A stretch of DNA of 24,038 nucleotides, taken from assembly GCA_028289725.1 (NCBI GenBank), contig JANQOH010000329.1, positions 1-24,038 of the forward strand. Reading direction: 5' to 3'. A program made the translations under genes and the position numbers. Numbering within the stretch: position 1 is the first letter of the stretch; every line of letters begins with the position of its first letter. This DNA comes from Alphaproteobacteria bacterium (GTDB taxonomy: Bacteria > Pseudomonadota > Alphaproteobacteria > UBA7887). The notes under the pieces are model-generated. The model searched no databases. It had not been told where the DNA came from and saw nothing but the letters and a program-made list of their open reading frames with translations. This document shows positions 15,624 to 23,798 of this stretch, piece after piece.

Positions 15624-16441
15624 AGCGCCTTCCGGAACAGGTCCCCCGGGGATGGTTCGACCCGCGAATAGCCGTCGCTGGTGAACGCGCCCCCCTGATA
15701 TCGCTCGGTCGTCGGATCAGCGTCGGCCGCTACCGGCGGTACGTCGTCCTTGAAGGCTTCCGCATTGTCTTGCGGTTCATAGCCGATCAATTCGCGCGCA
15801 TGATCCGACCACCACGCGCGGTCGTTCGCCGATACCCCCCAAAAGGTCGAGCATTCTAAGTCCGGTGCGGCGAAACAGCGGTCGACGAGCTGAACCAAGT
15901 CTCTGAAGCTGAGCCATGTGCTGAGTTGCCGCACCTCGGTCGGTTTCTCGAAGCACGAACCGATCCGGAGCAGCGCACTTTCGACGCCGTGCTTGTCCCA
16001 GTAATAGCGGCCGAGCAGTTCGCCGTAGGCTTTGCTGAGACCGTAGTAGGTATCCGGGCGGTAATGACAATCTTCCGTCAGATGCTCTGTCCGTTCATGG
16101 AAGCCGATCGTGTGATTGGTCGTCGCGAGAACGACGCGCGCGCCATTTAACCGGGCGCCTTCGTAAATGTGGTACGTGCCGCGAATGTTCGACTCCAGAA
16201 TGTCTTCGAAATTGCTTTCGGCCGCGATTGCGCCGAAATGTGCAATGCCATCCATGCCCTTGCACGCCGCGAGCATCGCATCTTTGTCCGCAGTGTCCGC
16301 CTGAATGAATTCGACGCCGTCCGGCACGCTGTCGTGGGGCGCAATATCGGTAAGCCGCAAATCGTATCCCTTATCATGCAAACCTTTTGTCAACACACGG
16401 CCGAGATTTCCCGACGCACCGGTGAGCAATATTTTGGTCAT
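15620..16441 (-). CDS. udh: uronate dehydrogenase-like NAD-dependent SDR (extended)
   Basis: A 273-residue extended short-chain dehydrogenase matching Agrobacterium/Pseudomonas uronate dehydrogenase in several places. The NAD loop is TGASGNLG (residues 7-14) and the catalytic pair is Y133-xxx-K137 in YYGLSK. The stretches NHTIGF, RPD, LRIGSC, LSTWLS and WGVSANDRAWW recall Udh. Udh oxidises D-galacturonate or D-glucuronate to the aldarolactone with NAD. The ATG at 16441 has AAAGG at 7 nt. The SMP-30-type lactonase ends 26 nt upstream on the same strand, and a lactonase is the logical next enzyme after Udh. The next pathway enzymes (galactarate or glucarate dehydratase) are not in the window. 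Confidence 0.8.
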   Translation of the reverse strand: MTKILLTGASGNLGRVLTKGLHDKGYDLRLTDIAPHDSVPDGVEFIQADTADKDAMLAACKGMDGIAHFGAIAAESNFEDILESNIRGTYHIYEGARLNGARVVLATTNHTIGFHERTEHLTEDCHYRPDTYYGLSKAYGELLGRYYWDKHGVESALLRIGSCFEKPTEVRQLSTWLSFRDLVQLVDRCFAAPDLECSTFWGVSANDRAWWSDHARELIGYEPQDNAEAFKDDVPPVAADADPTTERYQGGAFTSDGYSRVEPSPGDLFRKAL

Positions 16442-16467
16442 TCTGAAGCCTTTGAGTTTTCCGAGGT

Positions 16468-17346
16468 CTATGCCTTGAAACGATGAACCGGGGCGCCGGC
16501 CACATCAGTCCGCATCGTCAAGATACCGCCGGTCCAAGGATGACGGTCCAAGACCTCTTGCGGAACATTGACGCGCAGGCTGGTGATGAACAGCGATTTC
16601 ATGTCCGGCCCGCCGAAACAGCACATGGTCGGGCGCGGCACCGGCAGCGGGATCGTTTCCAGAATGTCGCCGTCACGGTCGAAGCGATTGAGCACGCCGG
16701 CTGACACGCCACAGCTCCAATAGTCGCCGTTCATGTCGACCGCGGCCCCGTCTGGACGGCCTTGCTCGTTCGTCAGCTCAGCGATGCGCGTGCGGTTCGA
16801 GGTCTCGCCGGTTTCCGGATCGAAATCATGGCGATCGATCCAGGCGGCGGTGGAATCGCTGTGAAACATCGTGCGGCCATCTGCCGACCACGCCAAGCCG
16901 TTCGATATGATCAGTCCATCGACCACTTTGTCGGCGCGGCGGCCGGCGGTGACGCGGTAGAGCGCCGCGACCGGTTCTTTCTCCGGGCGATCGTCCATGC
17001 TGCCGACCCAAAACGCGCCGTCCGGTCCGACTTTGCCGTCGTTGAGGCGATTGGTCGGACGCTCCGGCTCCGGATCCACAAGCCGCTCCAGGTCGCCGTC
17101 CTCGGGGTCAAACAGGTAAACGCCGTCCGGGAGCGCCACGACGAACCATGGGCTCTCGCAGAGGCCGAAAGAGCCGACACGGTCCGGCAGCGACCATTTG
17201 TGCGTCTCACCGCTGTCGAAATCGAAGCTGTGGATCGCCGCGCCGTCAATATCGGCCCAAAGCAAGCGGTTCCGCCGGTCGTCCCACACCGGGCTCTCGC
17301 CGAGCATGCATTTGGCGTCCACAAGACACTCAATTTTGTAGTCCAT
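16468..17346 (-). CDS. SMP-30/gluconolactonase-family lactonase
   Basis: A 292-residue six-bladed beta-propeller of the SMP-30/gluconolactonase (SGL) family, metal-dependent lactone hydrolases. Metal ligands expected from SMP-30 are present: E17 in GESPVW, N149 in IISNGLAWS and D199 in GRPDGAAVD. NRLNDGKVGPDG and GAFWVGSMD are further family segments. The in-frame ORF runs upstream to 17613 but only the part from ATG 17346 (GAGGA upstream) is conserved. It is co-directional with the uronate dehydrogenase gene, so it probably opens the aldarolactone that Udh makes. It is divergent from a small unknown gene. L-arabinono- or gluconolactone are alternative substrates. Confidence 0.85.
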   Translation of the reverse strand: MDYKIECLVDAKCMLGESPVWDDRRNRLLWADIDGAAIHSFDFDSGETHKWSLPDRVGSFGLCESPWFVVALPDGVYLFDPEDGDLERLVDPEPERPTNRLNDGKVGPDGAFWVGSMDDRPEKEPVAALYRVTAGRRADKVVDGLIISNGLAWSADGRTMFHSDSTAAWIDRHDFDPETGETSNRTRIAELTNEQGRPDGAAVDMNGDYWSCGVSAGVLNRFDRDGDILETIPLPVPRPTMCCFGGPDMKSLFITSLRVNVPQEVLDRHPWTGGILTMRTDVAGAPVHRFKA

Positions 17347-17380
17347 TTCAAGCTTCCTCGATTGCCGCCGCGCCGGTCTG

Positions 17381-17386
17381 TATAAT
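17381..17386 (+). promoter_or_regulatory. TATAAT -10 element for the small unknown gene
   Basis: A perfect TATAAT lies 27 nt before the ATG at 17414, in the 67-bp divergent gap. No good TTGACA-like element is visible at 17 nt (17358-17363 reads TCGATT). A weak but plausible sigma-70 promoter. Confidence 0.4.
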
Positions 17387-17413
17387 CCTACCTGACCGAG
17401 GGAGAGACGGACC

Positions 17414-17704
17414 ATGGTCATGAAGATCGAGGATTTCGAGCAATCGCTAGCGCTAGACGCGCCGCCTGACGGCCTGAACCTTGCCCTCCAAGCGCTTTGG
17501 TTCGAAGCCAAGGGTGATTGGCACGCGGCGCACGAAGCCGCGCAGGCGCAGGATGACGAAATCGGCGCCTGGGTGCACGCGTACCTCCATCGCGTCGAAG
17601 GCGACGAAGGCAATGCTGGCTATTGGTACCGGCGTGCGCACAAGCCCCACGCAACGGCCGATTTGAAGCAGGAATGGCGCGAGATAACGGCCGCGCTTCT
17701 GTAG
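17414..17704 (+). CDS. small conserved protein of unknown function
   Basis: A 96-residue acidic, soluble, predicted-helical protein with no signal peptide or membrane segment. I cannot name its function. Its middle and end carry a strongly patterned run, WVHAYLHRVEGDEGNAGYWYR, rich in aromatic and charged residues. I recall similar small hypothetical proteins in Alphaproteobacteria. The helix pairs may be TPR/SEL1-like, but this is inference. The ATG at 17414 is preceded by GGGAGAG; a second ATG lies at 17420. It is divergent from the SMP-30 gene and convergent with the second livF, 14 bp away. Confidence 0.75.
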   Translation: MVMKIEDFEQSLALDAPPDGLNLALQALWFEAKGDWHAAHEAAQAQDDEIGAWVHAYLHRVEGDEGNAGYWYRRAHKPHATADLKQEWREITAALL

Positions 17705-17718
17705 ATCCGCTGCTGCCG

Positions 17719-18456
17719 CTACGCCTCACCGCCTAGATAATACTGCTTCACGAGCTCATTGTTTCGGAGCTCTTCCGCGCTTTTGCCTTCGAACGCGATA
17801 CGGCCGCCGACAATGACGTAAGCTCGGTCGACGATGCGCGAGGCCTGATGAAAGTTCTGCTCCGCCATCAACACCGTTAAACCGTATTGGTCCTTTAGCT
17901 CCTTAATCTTGGTCATCATTCGGCCGACGAGAATCGGCGCTAACCCGACTGACGGTTCGTCGACAATCAGGATTTTCGGTGAGGACATCAGCGCGCGGGC
18001 GATCGCCAGCATCTGTTGTTCGCCGCCGCTCATGCTGCCGGCGAGTTGGTTCTGGCGTTCTTTCAAGACCGGGAAGGCGTCAAAGCACAGCGCGCGATTT
18101 CGTTCGACATCCGCGCGCGCGGTGCGCCGATAGGCGCCTAGCATCATATTTTCACCGACCGTCAGATCAGGAAACAACCGTCGGCCTTCGGGCACGAGAA
18201 CAATGCCGCTTTCGACGACTTGCTCCGGCGTTTGTCCCACCAAGTCCACCGACCGGCCATCGTCTTCGACGCGGATCGTGCCGGCGGTCGGCTGCACCAT
18301 GCCCATGATGCATTTGATCAAGGTGCTCTTGCCATTGCCGTTGGTGCCGAGCAGGCCGACGGTTTCGCCCGCCGACACCGAGATCGAGACGCCATCGAGC
18401 ACGCGCGCGGCCCCATAGCCGGCCACGACATTCTCGATGTGCAGACTATTCGCCAA
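17719..18456 (-). CDS. livF: ABC importer 2, ATP-binding protein LivF-like (TTG start)
   Basis: A 245-residue LivF-type ATPase. Walker A is GTNGNGKST at 37-45 with a normal lysine, the signature is MSGGEQQ at 142-148 and Walker B is ILIVDE at 162-167. The usual LivF glutamine replaces the switch histidine (MAEQN). The TTG at 18456 is preferred because AAAGGG stands 6 nt upstream and family similarity begins there. It overlaps the livG stop by 11 nt. The longer reading to 18528 would overlap livG by 83 nt. Last gene of the importer 2 operon. It differs from importer 1 LivF at the Walker A lysine. Confidence 0.9.
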   Translation of the reverse strand: MANSLHIENVVAGYGAARVLDGVSISVSAGETVGLLGTNGNGKSTLIKCIMGMVQPTAGTIRVEDDGRSVDLVGQTPEQVVESGIVLVPEGRRLFPDLTVGENMMLGAYRRTARADVERNRALCFDAFPVLKERQNQLAGSMSGGEQQMLAIARALMSSPKILIVDEPSVGLAPILVGRMMTKIKELKDQYGLTVLMAEQNFHQASRIVDRAYVIVGGRIAFEGKSAEELRNNELVKQYYLGGEA

Positions 18457-19168
18457 GGTACGCCCTTTCGACCCGCGGATCGCCGACGACCGACTCCGGA
18501 TCGCCGTCCGCAATCTTTTCACCGGCATCCAGAACCGCGATCCGCTGCGAAAATCCCATCACCGCGCGCATAATGTGCTCGATCATCACGATCGTGATGC
18601 CTTGGTCGTTAATCTCCTGCAGGATCGCCAAGATTTCATCGACCTCGGCATGCGCAAGACCCGCCATCACCTCATCGACGATCAACAAAGTGGGGCGCGC
18701 CGCCAAGGCCCGGGCCAATTCCAACCGTCGCATGTCGACTTGCGTGAGACCGGAACAACTTTTGTCCGCCCGATCCGATAGTCCAACGCGCGCCAAAATT
18801 TCCCGCGCCTCGGCGTCGACATTGCCGCCATGCCGGTCGCCGGCGGCATATTCCAGCGGAATAACGAGATTCTCGACGTTGGACATGCTGTGGAACGGGC
18901 GCGGGATTTGAAAGCTCCGCGCAATGCCCAATCGCGCGCGCTGATGCGCCGCACGTCCACTGATGTCAAATCCATCGAAATGAATTGAGCCGCCATCGGT
19001 CGGCAGCGCGCCCGCAATGCAATTGATCAACGTTGTTTTGCCTGATCCGTTCGGGCCGATTAGGCCTAAGCGCTCGCCGCGCGCGACGACAAGCGAAACT
19101 TGGTTCAGCGCGACAAAGCCGCCGAAGCGTTTGGTGATCTCGCGCACCTCGAGCAACGTGTCGCTCAT
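18446..19168 (-). CDS. livG: ABC importer 2, ATP-binding protein LivG-like
   Basis: A 240-residue LivG-type ATPase. Walker A is GPNGSGKTT at 38-46, Q-loop Q87 in RSFQ, Walker B LLIVDE at 161-166 and switch H198 (MIEHIM). Two variants stand out: the signature reads SGLTQVD at 139-145, and Walker B is followed by DEVMAG instead of DEPTAG. As I recall, both occur in a recognised LivG subgroup, so a defect is not implied. The ATG overlaps the livM stop (ATGA). The upstream in-frame reading to 19348 lies within livM and is rejected. Confidence 0.92.
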   Translation of the reverse strand: MSDTLLEVREITKRFGGFVALNQVSLVVARGERLGLIGPNGSGKTTLINCIAGALPTDGGSIHFDGFDISGRAAHQRARLGIARSFQIPRPFHSMSNVENLVIPLEYAAGDRHGGNVDAEAREILARVGLSDRADKSCSGLTQVDMRRLELARALAARPTLLIVDEVMAGLAHAEVDEILAILQEINDQGITIVMIEHIMRAVMGFSQRIAVLDAGEKIADGDPESVVGDPRVERAYLGE

Positions 19169-20112
19169 GCCCGCGGGTCCTTCGAAAACAACCGCCGGAC
19201 CAGCCCGACAATCCCGTCCGGCGCAACGATCACGAAGACCACCAGCATGATGCCGACGATCAGCAGATTGAGCTCCGATGAAATGGTCACCGTGGCAATC
19301 TGTTGCGCACCGCCGAGCAGCACGGCGCCGATCACAGGTCCCAGCCAACTGGTCGGCCCGCCGATCATCGGCATGGCGACCGCGTTAACCGCATATTCCA
19401 AATTAAAGGCTGACGGCGGGTCAATATAGGTGACGTAATAAACGAAAGGCGCCCCGGCCAACCCCATCAACGCGCCGCTGATCGTGGTCGACATCAGCTT
19501 CAATTTCAGCGTCGGCACGCCCATGCTTTCGGCGACACCTTCATCGTCTCGGATCGCCGCCAAACCGCGCCCGAAACGCGAGTGTTGGATGTAACGTGCG
19601 GCGAACACCGCGATCGCGGCGAGAAGCGACATGGTCCAAAACAAAAATTCGACATAGCTGTCGAAGAACATCACTTCCTTCGGACGGATGACGAACGCTC
19701 CGGCCGCGCCGCCGACATGCTCCCAATTGGCGATGATGGTTTCGAGGACGATGGCGAGCGCCAGCGTCGCGATCGCGAAATAAACGCCGCGCAGCCGCAA
19801 TGTCAGATAACCAGTGGCGAGCCCGATGAGACCGCACACGATGCCGGACAAGGGGATGAGGGCGAGTAACGGCAGGTCGACCCATTTGACGACCGCCACC
19901 GTCGTGTAGGCGCCAGCCGCGAAAAATCCCGCGCTGCCGAAATTCACGTAGCCCGTGAAACCGCCAAGGATGTTCCACGCGGTCGCAAGAACGATGTATT
20001 GCAGAATTACATAGCCTGCGAAGAAATAATATTCGTTCTCGATCGCCTTCGTCAGACCCAAGCTGACCAGTACCAGACCGAGAACGACGAAAAAGAACGT
20101 CCGGTGCGACAC
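19165..20112 (-). CDS. livM: ABC importer 2, permease LivM-like (probable GTG start)
   Basis: A roughly 315-residue polytopic permease. GGFTGYVNFGSAGFFAAGAY near the N-terminal third is the LivM hallmark, RGLAAIRDDEGVAESMGV the coupling segment and GLVRRLFSKDPRA the cytoplasmic end. The GTG at 20112 is preferred: it lies two bases past the livH stop, has GAGG about 9 nt upstream, and starts just before the first membrane segment. An ATG at 20190 in the same frame would add an Arg-rich stretch overlapping livH by 76 nt, and remains possible. No extra C-terminal domain like that of importer 1 LivM is seen. Confidence 0.85.
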   Translation of the reverse strand: MSHRTFFFVVLGLVLVSLGLTKAIENEYYFFAGYVILQYIVLATAWNILGGFTGYVNFGSAGFFAAGAYTTVAVVKWVDLPLLALIPLSGIVCGLIGLATGYLTLRLRGVYFAIATLALAIVLETIIANWEHVGGAAGAFVIRPKEVMFFDSYVEFLFWTMSLLAAIAVFAARYIQHSRFGRGLAAIRDDEGVAESMGVPTLKLKLMSTTISGALMGLAGAPFVYYVTYIDPPSAFNLEYAVNAVAMPMIGGPTSWLGPVIGAVLLGGAQQIATVTISSELNLLIVGIMLVVFVIVAPDGIVGLVRRLFSKDPRA

Positions 20113-20114
20113 GC

Positions 20115-20978
20115 CTAGCGCCTCAAAAGTCCGGCGGGACGCACGGCCAAAGCGAACAACAAAAAGCCAAAGGCGACGGCGGGTGCCCAAGACGGGCTGT
20201 AGATCGTGGAGGTGACGCTCTCAACGATTCCAAGAACGATCGCGGCGGCGACTGTACCGCGGACGCTGCCCATGCCGCCGAGCACAACGATGGCAAAGAT
20301 CCGCCCGATGTAGACGCGGCCGGCCGCCGGTTCGACCGGATTGATGACGATCAGCAGCGCGCCCGCGACACACGCGGTCGCGATAGCAATGCCGAAGGCG
20401 ATCCGCTTGATCCGCACCGGATCAGCAGCCACCAATTGCAAAGCGAGTTGATCTTGCGCGACGGCCCGAATGGCGCGGCCGAGATACGTGCGCGACAAAA
20501 ACAAAAAAATGCCAAGTGCCATAACGAGCGCCACGCAGAACGGCACGAGCATACGTAGCGGCAATGTCACCGACCCCAAATTGATAACTTTGCCGATGTA
20601 CGGGGCGTTCACCAGGCGGTAATCCACGCCATACTGCAGGATCAGACCGACCTCGATGATGAACATAAGGCCGAAAAAAAACGCGAGACCGCGCAAGGAT
20701 TCATTGTCCCGCTTTTCGAAGCTCGCGTGATAGACGCTGTAGGTCGCCATGCCGAGCAGGAAAAACAACGGCGTCAAGATCACGCCCATAGCGATCGGAT
20801 CGACGCCCCATTGTGCGTTCGCGGCGTAAACCAAGAACGAGCCCAGAACGACAAAAGCCGGATGCGCGATGTTGACGATGTTGAGCAGCCCGAATACCAA
20901 CGTCAGCCCAAGCGCCACCGACGCATAGAAGCCGCCGAGCATAAGCCCGGAAACAAGTGCGTCAGGAAGACTTTCCAA
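20115..20978 (-). CDS. livH: ABC importer 2, permease LivH-like (TTG start)
   Basis: A 287-residue LivH-type permease. SGLMLGGFYASVALGLTLVFG and LNIVNIAHPAFVVLGSF at the N-terminus, IRAVAQDQLALQLVAAD as coupling segment, and IVVLGGMGSVRGTVAAA near the end are family features. The frame opens with TTG-GAA (20978). An in-frame TAG stands seven codons upstream and no ATG or GTG lies between, so TTG is the only workable start unless a truncated ATG at residue 13 is used. The upstream purine tract (GGCGGG) is poor, so coupling to the binding-protein gene 32 nt upstream may matter. Confidence 0.88.
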   Translation of the reverse strand: MESLPDALVSGLMLGGFYASVALGLTLVFGLLNIVNIAHPAFVVLGSFLVYAANAQWGVDPIAMGVILTPLFFLLGMATYSVYHASFEKRDNESLRGLAFFFGLMFIIEVGLILQYGVDYRLVNAPYIGKVINLGSVTLPLRMLVPFCVALVMALGIFLFLSRTYLGRAIRAVAQDQLALQLVAADPVRIKRIAFGIAIATACVAGALLIVINPVEPAAGRVYIGRIFAIVVLGGMGSVRGTVAAAIVLGIVESVTSTIYSPSWAPAVAFGFLLFALAVRPAGLLRR

Positions 20979-21010
20979 ACTTACCCGCCAACGCCGCTAG
21001 CGGTCCGGTC

Positions 21011-22285
21011 TCACTTAGCGTCCGAATAGGGTGCGATCAGTTTGCCGGACTGCCAGTCTTCCGGATACAAAACGACGCGCGTTCCGGCTTCCGTGAACTG
21101 CTCGAGGCTCTGATCCTCGATGCCTTGATACTGGACCATCAGCATGCGCGATTTCGCCCACTCACCGTTGGCCCCGAAGCTTACGTCGCCGACGACAGTC
21201 TCAAATTCGTTGGAGCGGATGTAGTCAGCGATTTGATCCTGATCCAAACCGCCAGTCGCCTCGACGGCTTCCGCGAGGATTTGCATGTTGGCGTAGGCAA
21301 ACGGCGGCAGGTAATAGCCCAACGGATCCACGCCGGCGTCTTCGGCGATGGCTTGATACTTCTCCAAGAACGCGTTGATGCCCGGGAAATTGAGCGTCGG
21401 TTCGGGAACCCAGAAATCGTAATTGACGATGCCGTTTAGTTGCGGGCCGAGCGCTTCCATTAAGGACGCGAATTGAACGCCGACCATGCCGCCGCCAAAC
21501 AGCTTGGCCTCTAGCCCAAGCTCGGTTACCGATCGAACGATGCCGGCGGAATCCGGCGGATAGGACGCGACATAAACCACGTCCGGATTGACCGATTGAA
21601 TTTTGCGAATGACCGGCGAGAAATCGACCGTGGTCGGCGGATAGGTCTCGTCATAAACGATTTCGAGTCCCGCCGCCTCGGCGTTCGCGCGCGCGCCAAT
21701 CAGCGCGTTGCGCGGAAACTCCGCATCAGCGCCAACCAGCGCGACTGTGGTCGGCTTTGGATCGGCGCGCATCGCGACCTCGAAAAAGCCCCTCGACCAT
21801 TCGATCCGGGGTTCGGGACCGGCCGGCAAGATCTGGAAATAGCGGTCGTAGCCAAACTCCTCATTCGACGCCAACCCGAACAGCGACATGAAGACCATGT
21901 CGTAGTTCATGGCGATCGGAATCGCCGGCGTGATCGTCGCCGAGCCGTAGCCCGATACGATCAGATCGACACGATCGATGTTGATCAGTTTGGTGTAGAT
22001 GCCCGGGACTTTGGCGGGGTTCGTCTGATCGTCGTAAAACACGAGCTCGACCGGCCGGCCGAGCAATCCGCCCGCCGCATTGATGTCGTCGCGCCAAATT
22101 TCGATTGAAATCAGAGCCGCTTTTCCGGCGCCCGCGAGCGCGCCGGTGAGCGCCATGCCAAAGCCGATGCGGATCGGATCGTCCTCGGCCTGCACCGCCG
22201 GACCGATGCTGACCAAGGCGAACGCCGCCAACATCGCCCCGAAGAAAAAGCGCCGCGTTCCCCCGAAAATACGCCGCTGTTGCAT
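21011..22285 (-). CDS. ABC importer 2, periplasmic substrate-binding protein
   Basis: A 424-residue type I periplasmic binding protein of the HAAT family. The first 33 residues form a signal peptide, cleaved after VQA. It opens with TRRFFFGAML, a possible Tat-like twin-arginine motif (T-R-R-x-F) instead of a plain Sec signal. Mature sequence begins EDDPIRIGFGMALTGALAGAGK, and NAAGGLLGRPVELVFYDDQ and VDLIVSGYGSATITPAIP are family stretches. The ATG at 22285 has GGGGGAGG at 7 nt. It heads importer 2 and is followed by livH 32 nt on. A flavin hydroxylase is encoded upstream in the same direction, so an aromatic or heterocyclic ligand is conceivable but unproven. Confidence 0.9.
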   Translation of the reverse strand: MQQRRIFGGTRRFFFGAMLAAFALVSIGPAVQAEDDPIRIGFGMALTGALAGAGKAALISIEIWRDDINAAGGLLGRPVELVFYDDQTNPAKVPGIYTKLINIDRVDLIVSGYGSATITPAIPIAMNYDMVFMSLFGLASNEEFGYDRYFQILPAGPEPRIEWSRGFFEVAMRADPKPTTVALVGADAEFPRNALIGARANAEAAGLEIVYDETYPPTTVDFSPVIRKIQSVNPDVVYVASYPPDSAGIVRSVTELGLEAKLFGGGMVGVQFASLMEALGPQLNGIVNYDFWVPEPTLNFPGINAFLEKYQAIAEDAGVDPLGYYLPPFAYANMQILAEAVEATGGLDQDQIADYIRSNEFETVVGDVSFGANGEWAKSRMLMVQYQGIEDQSLEQFTEAGTRVVLYPEDWQSGKLIAPYSDAK

Positions 22286-22346
22286 ACCAGGTCCTCCCCC
22301 TGAAATCCGCCCGATAAGGTTCTTGTTTGGCTTGATGATAGCGCAA

Positions 22347-22359
22347 CGGACCGGGTCCG
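22347..22359. promoter_or_regulatory. 13-nt palindrome upstream of importer 2, possible operator
   Basis: CGGACC-G-GGTCCG is a perfect two-fold palindrome. On the minus strand it lies just upstream of TATCAT (22340-22335), a possible -10 for the importer 2 operon, so a bound repressor would overlap the spacer and -35. No clear -35 is seen and no regulator is encoded in the window. Confidence 0.35.
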
Positions 22360-22401
22360 AATAGCGGCCAGCGCTAGGCGCAGCATATCGCCAGCTTGCC
22401 G

Positions 22402-23637
22402 CTACTCGATCATGTCCGCCGAAATCGCGGTTTCCGACATCACCGCGGCCACTGTTGTCCGCTCCGTGCCGAAGGGGTCATTGATCACCCCCTCCCGAAC
22501 GGTGTCGAGCAGCTTTCCAAGCGTCCGGCCGCGTTCGACCATCGTATGCCCGAATGGCACCCGAATATCGCGCCACGCTTTCAGGGCCGCGTCGATATCG
22601 CCCCCGGCGGCATCGAGCGCTTCCGCCAATGCCACCGCGTCGCCGGACGCTTTCGTGACGCCAAATCCGGTGTGCGGGCGCGCAACAAAGGCTGCGTCAC
22701 CCAAAATCGCGATCCGACCAAACGCGATGTCGGGCGATTCCAAATCGTAAATCGCCTGCAGGAATGGCTGATCGGTCAAGGTAATCAGTTCGCAGTAATG
22801 CGGTGGAAGGTTCTTCGGCGCATCCTCGCGCATCGCCGCGACGACATTCGGATGAACCCGATTGGGCGGCATCGAAACGTCGTGGCGGTTGCCGTCGGAA
22901 TCCGTGAACAGCGCCTCGAACTCCGGATCGCTACTCGCCTGCCGGTACCACACCCAGTTCAGCCTGAGTTGATCAGCCGCCAAAGTGCCGCCCTCGCCCG
23001 CAACGGGGTAGCAAAGGAATTGCTCGCCGAGCGGCAGCGAAAACGAAATCCGCCCCAAGAGGGCGTCGCGCGTCCCATCACTCGCAGCAGTCGCCAAGAC
23101 CATGCCGCGCCAGGCGACGTAACCCGCATAGCGCGGCGAGACGTCGGGCAGCATTTGATTGCGAACCGTCGAGCGCACGCCGTCGGCGCCAATCAGCAAA
23201 TCGCCTGTTTCGCGTGTGCCGTCCTCGAAGACCGCCGTGACCGTCCCGCCATCTTGTTCCGCGCGGGTGAACCGGACACCCGTATGGTACGCGTCCGACG
23301 GCAGACCGGACATGAGCCGGATATAAAGCATGTCCCATGAGGTGGTGACCTGGGGCATCGCATTCTCGTCGAGGACGGCGCCGGTCTTGTCGAACGTGCG
23401 CCGGCCATCAAGCTGGACGCCAAGCCCGTCGCGGCCGACACCGGCTTTGTCCAGCGCCACCATCATTTCAGGATGGGTCGCGATGCCTGCGCCGCGACTC
23501 GCCAGCTCATCGCTCGACCGCTCGTAAACATCGACCCGCCAGCCGCGTTTGCGCAGCAACAAGGCCGTAAACAAACCGGCCATTGAACCACCGATGATGA
23601 GTGCGCGCGGGGGGGTACCGCCATTCTTCTGTGCCAA
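22402..23637 (-). CDS. FAD-dependent monooxygenase, aromatic hydroxylase type (TTG start)
   Basis: A 411-residue single-component flavoprotein hydroxylase. The dinucleotide-binding GGSMAG at 16-21 and E39 close the N-terminal Rossmann fold, the DG motif lies near 150-153 (IGADGVRST) and the GD motif near 313-314 (AILGDAAF). The GDAAFVARPHTGFGVTKA stretch resembles 2,6-dihydroxypyridine hydroxylases and related enzymes more than UbiH. There is no signal peptide. The frame begins with TTG at 23637, with GGAGGGG 8 nt upstream and no better start nearby. It precedes importer 2 on the same strand with a 116-nt gap, and diverges from the ThDP enzyme. The substrate is unknown. Confidence 0.88.
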   Translation of the reverse strand: MAQKNGGTPPRALIIGGSMAGLFTALLLRKRGWRVDVYERSSDELASRGAGIATHPEMMVALDKAGVGRDGLGVQLDGRRTFDKTGAVLDENAMPQVTTSWDMLYIRLMSGLPSDAYHTGVRFTRAEQDGGTVTAVFEDGTRETGDLLIGADGVRSTVRNQMLPDVSPRYAGYVAWRGMVLATAASDGTRDALLGRISFSLPLGEQFLCYPVAGEGGTLAADQLRLNWVWYRQASSDPEFEALFTDSDGNRHDVSMPPNRVHPNVVAAMREDAPKNLPPHYCELITLTDQPFLQAIYDLESPDIAFGRIAILGDAAFVARPHTGFGVTKASGDAVALAEALDAAGGDIDAALKAWRDIRVPFGHTMVERGRTLGKLLDTVREGVINDPFGTERTTVAAVMSETAISADMIE

Positions 23638-23798
23638 GGTCGTGTCCCCTCCGTCCGGTCAAGGTCGTGCGCTCGCCATTATGTCATGGTCCGGCACCGA
23701 TGGCAGGCGCATGGCAGATGCAGCTCCCCTGCACTGTTAGCGGTTCAAATCGGCCTCTAACATGTGGTCTGAAGCACTTTCTGCGATCGGGCGAGGCG
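23638..23798. other. 161-bp divergent intergenic region
   Basis: The gap carries the start sites of the hydroxylase and of the ThDP enzyme. On the minus strand CATAAT (23683-23678) is a possible -10 element for the hydroxylase. On the plus strand TAACAT (23758-23763) is a weak -10 for the ThDP gene. I see no strong palindrome or repeat and no other gene. Confidence 0.3.

Noticed and set aside
20994..21003. CCGCTAGCGG palindrome between binding protein 2 and livH2
   Set aside because: A 10-nt self-complement folds into at most a 3-bp stem, too short for a terminator. Mentioned only for comparison with the importer 1 hairpin.
22396..23340. 314-residue plus-strand frame over the flavin hydroxylase
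   Set aside because: Antisense shadow: the opposite strand has FAD motifs, while this frame has none.
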